This document shows positions 63,058 through 64,000 of a stretch of 64,000 bases of DNA, in pieces. Position numbers and translations under genes: made by a program. The DNA lies in NCBI GenBank assembly GCA_030737875.1, contig CM060912.1:201451231-201515230 (forward strand), written 5' to 3'. Source of the DNA: Allium sativum. Taxonomy: Eukaryota; Streptophyta; Magnoliopsida; Asparagales; Amaryllidaceae. Each line of letters opens with the position of its first letter. The stretch's first letter is position 1. The notes below the pieces were generated by a model. It had not been told where the DNA came from. It searched no databases and saw nothing but the letters and a program-made list of their open reading frames with translations.

Positions 63058-63230
63058 AGATGGTTGCCAAATCAGATAAAATTTTTGGAAACTAATTTTT
63101 AAAAAGAAGTTTAAAGAAGCGTTTTCAAGAAAAAGTGGTTTTTTAAAAAGGCATAATTTCCCCCAAAGCCATATGCACTATCTTCCTATCCTTTGTTTTG
63201 AATATTTTTCATTTTCGTTTTCGTTTCAGC
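63058..63230 (+). promoter_or_regulatory. Element F leader with splice-acceptor-like end
   Basis: Homologous to 18158-18346. It ends with a pyrimidine-rich run and TTTCAG just before the gag ATG. Confidence 0.45.
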
Positions 63231-64000
63231 ATGTTTGGGGATCTTAACCTTCCAGAGGGTGTACCGGTACCTGGCTGGTTCAGAAGGTACCTAGAGGCTA
63301 GGGCAAATGATGTAGGCCCAGCAGACGTTACTCCTCCCCCAGTCACAGCTGTTCCTCCTCCTCCTCCTCCTCCTCCTCCTCGTGCAAATGCTTTCTCCAA
63401 GATATGTAGGGATTTTCTAGCCATGGGTGGAAAGAATTTTAATGGGACAGAGTCATTTGTAGAAACAAGAAACTGGCTCAAAGAAACCGAGGACTTGTTT
63501 GTTATCTTCGAAGTGGACGATAGGCAGAAGATACTATTGGCCGTGTGGTTGTTTAAAGACGAATCCTCTTATTGGTGGGAAGTTACTAATGCTGAGAGAC
63601 CAGTTGAAACTTGGGAGGATTTCAGAATGAGGTTTGAAATGAAATTCCTCTCACAAGCTGAACGTAGCCTACAGATGGAGAAATTCTTAGCTCTCAATCA
63701 GGGAAGTATGTCGGTCAAGGAATACGTCAACCAATTCAACCAGCTGGCTAGATTCGGACTGGAGTTAGTGAACACTCCCCATAAGAAGGCTCTCCGTTTT
63801 GTTAAAGGGTTGAATGAGCCACTGCACAACCTAGCTATGTCCCATATAACTATGGGTGCAACTTATGAGAGACTGGTGGACATGACACTGCTACAGGAGG
63901 AAGACAAGGATGGAAAGAAAGAGGCAAAGGTGGAAGTACCACAAAATAAGAAAGTGAAGGGATCCCAGAATAAGAAGACAGACTCAAAGAAGGGGGGAAG
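63231..64000 (+). CDS. gag: gag of element F, 5' part (runs off the window)
   Basis: An open frame of 256 codons from ATG at 63231 to the window edge, with no stop. It aligns along its length with the A gag. The start resembles the A gag (DLNL..GV..PGW), then a run of nine Pro from a (CCT)n repeat, the gag domain around residues 60-160 (SYWWEVTN, then an SVKEYVNQFNQLARFGLELVN-like segment, here interrupted for length), and a Lys-rich linker at the edge. The codon that is a stop in A is CAG (Gln) here. The zinc knuckles and pol should lie beyond 64000. It is undamaged as far as seen. Gag forms the particle in which the element RNA is reverse transcribed. Confidence 0.93.
   Translation, partial: MFGDLNLPEGVPVPGWFRRYLEARANDVGPADVTPPPVTAVPPPPPPPPPRANAFSKICRDFLAMGGKNFNGTESFVETRNWLKETEDLFVIFEVDDRQKILLAVWLFKDESSYWWEVTNAERPVETWEDFRMRFEMKFLSQAERSLQMEKFLALNQGSMSVKEYVNQFNQLARFGLELVNTPHKKALRFVKGLNEPLHNLAMSHITMGATYERLVDMTLLQEEDKDGKKEAKVEVPQNKKVKGSQNKKTDSKKGG

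Overview
The window reads as intergenic heterochromatin from a flowering plant. It is AT-rich and is filled almost end to end by nested Ty3/gypsy LTR retrotransposons. All recognisable coding sequence is gag or pol of the Tekay/Del branch of chromoviruses: integrase C-terminus with a GPY/F-like module and a chromodomain-like tail, and primer binding sites matching the 3' end of initiator-Met tRNA. I found no host protein gene, tRNA, rRNA or CRISPR array. The species cannot be named from this sequence.

Layout. 1-689: start of a minus-strand giant LTR that runs off the window. 690-780 plus 13631-13680: sliver of an older LTR, split by a 6.6 kb solo LTR (781-13630, target duplication TTATA), which is itself split by a 6.2 kb minus-strand solo LTR (3583-9831, target duplication GGATT). 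13681-16821: 3' part of an LTR, its primer binding site and a leader (element C). 16822-38284: element A, with a truncated 5' LTR, a gag-pol reading frame, a polypurine tract and a complete 3.0 kb LTR. Element B (19379-31323, target duplication ATCAT) sits inside A. B has two 5.5 kb LTRs around only 984 bp. Removing B plus one ATCAT restores the A reading frame exactly. 38285-49172 and 51117-61966 are two arms, about 10.9 kb each, of a very large inverted duplication. Each arm holds, in mirror order, an F-type LTR, part of a giant LTR, and element E with its 4.8 kb LTR. Between the arms lies a second copy of the C leader, a polypurine tract and two head-to-head LTR stubs. 59857-64000: 5' LTR, primer binding site and open gag frame of element F, continuing past the window.

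How the parts work together. A carries protease, reverse transcriptase, RNase H and integrase, but is dead: two in-frame stops, a changed catalytic residue in integrase, damaged zinc-binding residues and a 5' LTR lacking its promoter half. B, C and E have little or no coding capacity, so they must have used proteins from related elements. F is the only element whose visible coding sequence is undamaged.

Relative order (inference from nesting and by-eye divergence): the giant LTRs and C are oldest; E and F inserted into C's 3' LTR; the inverted duplication followed (arms about 5% diverged); A came next (LTRs about 2-2.5% diverged); B is youngest (LTRs about 1% diverged).

The most unusual signals are the inverted duplication and its template-switch-like architecture, tandem stem-loops in the A and F LTRs whose stems change in a compensatory way, and small sequence modules shared by otherwise diverged LTR families.
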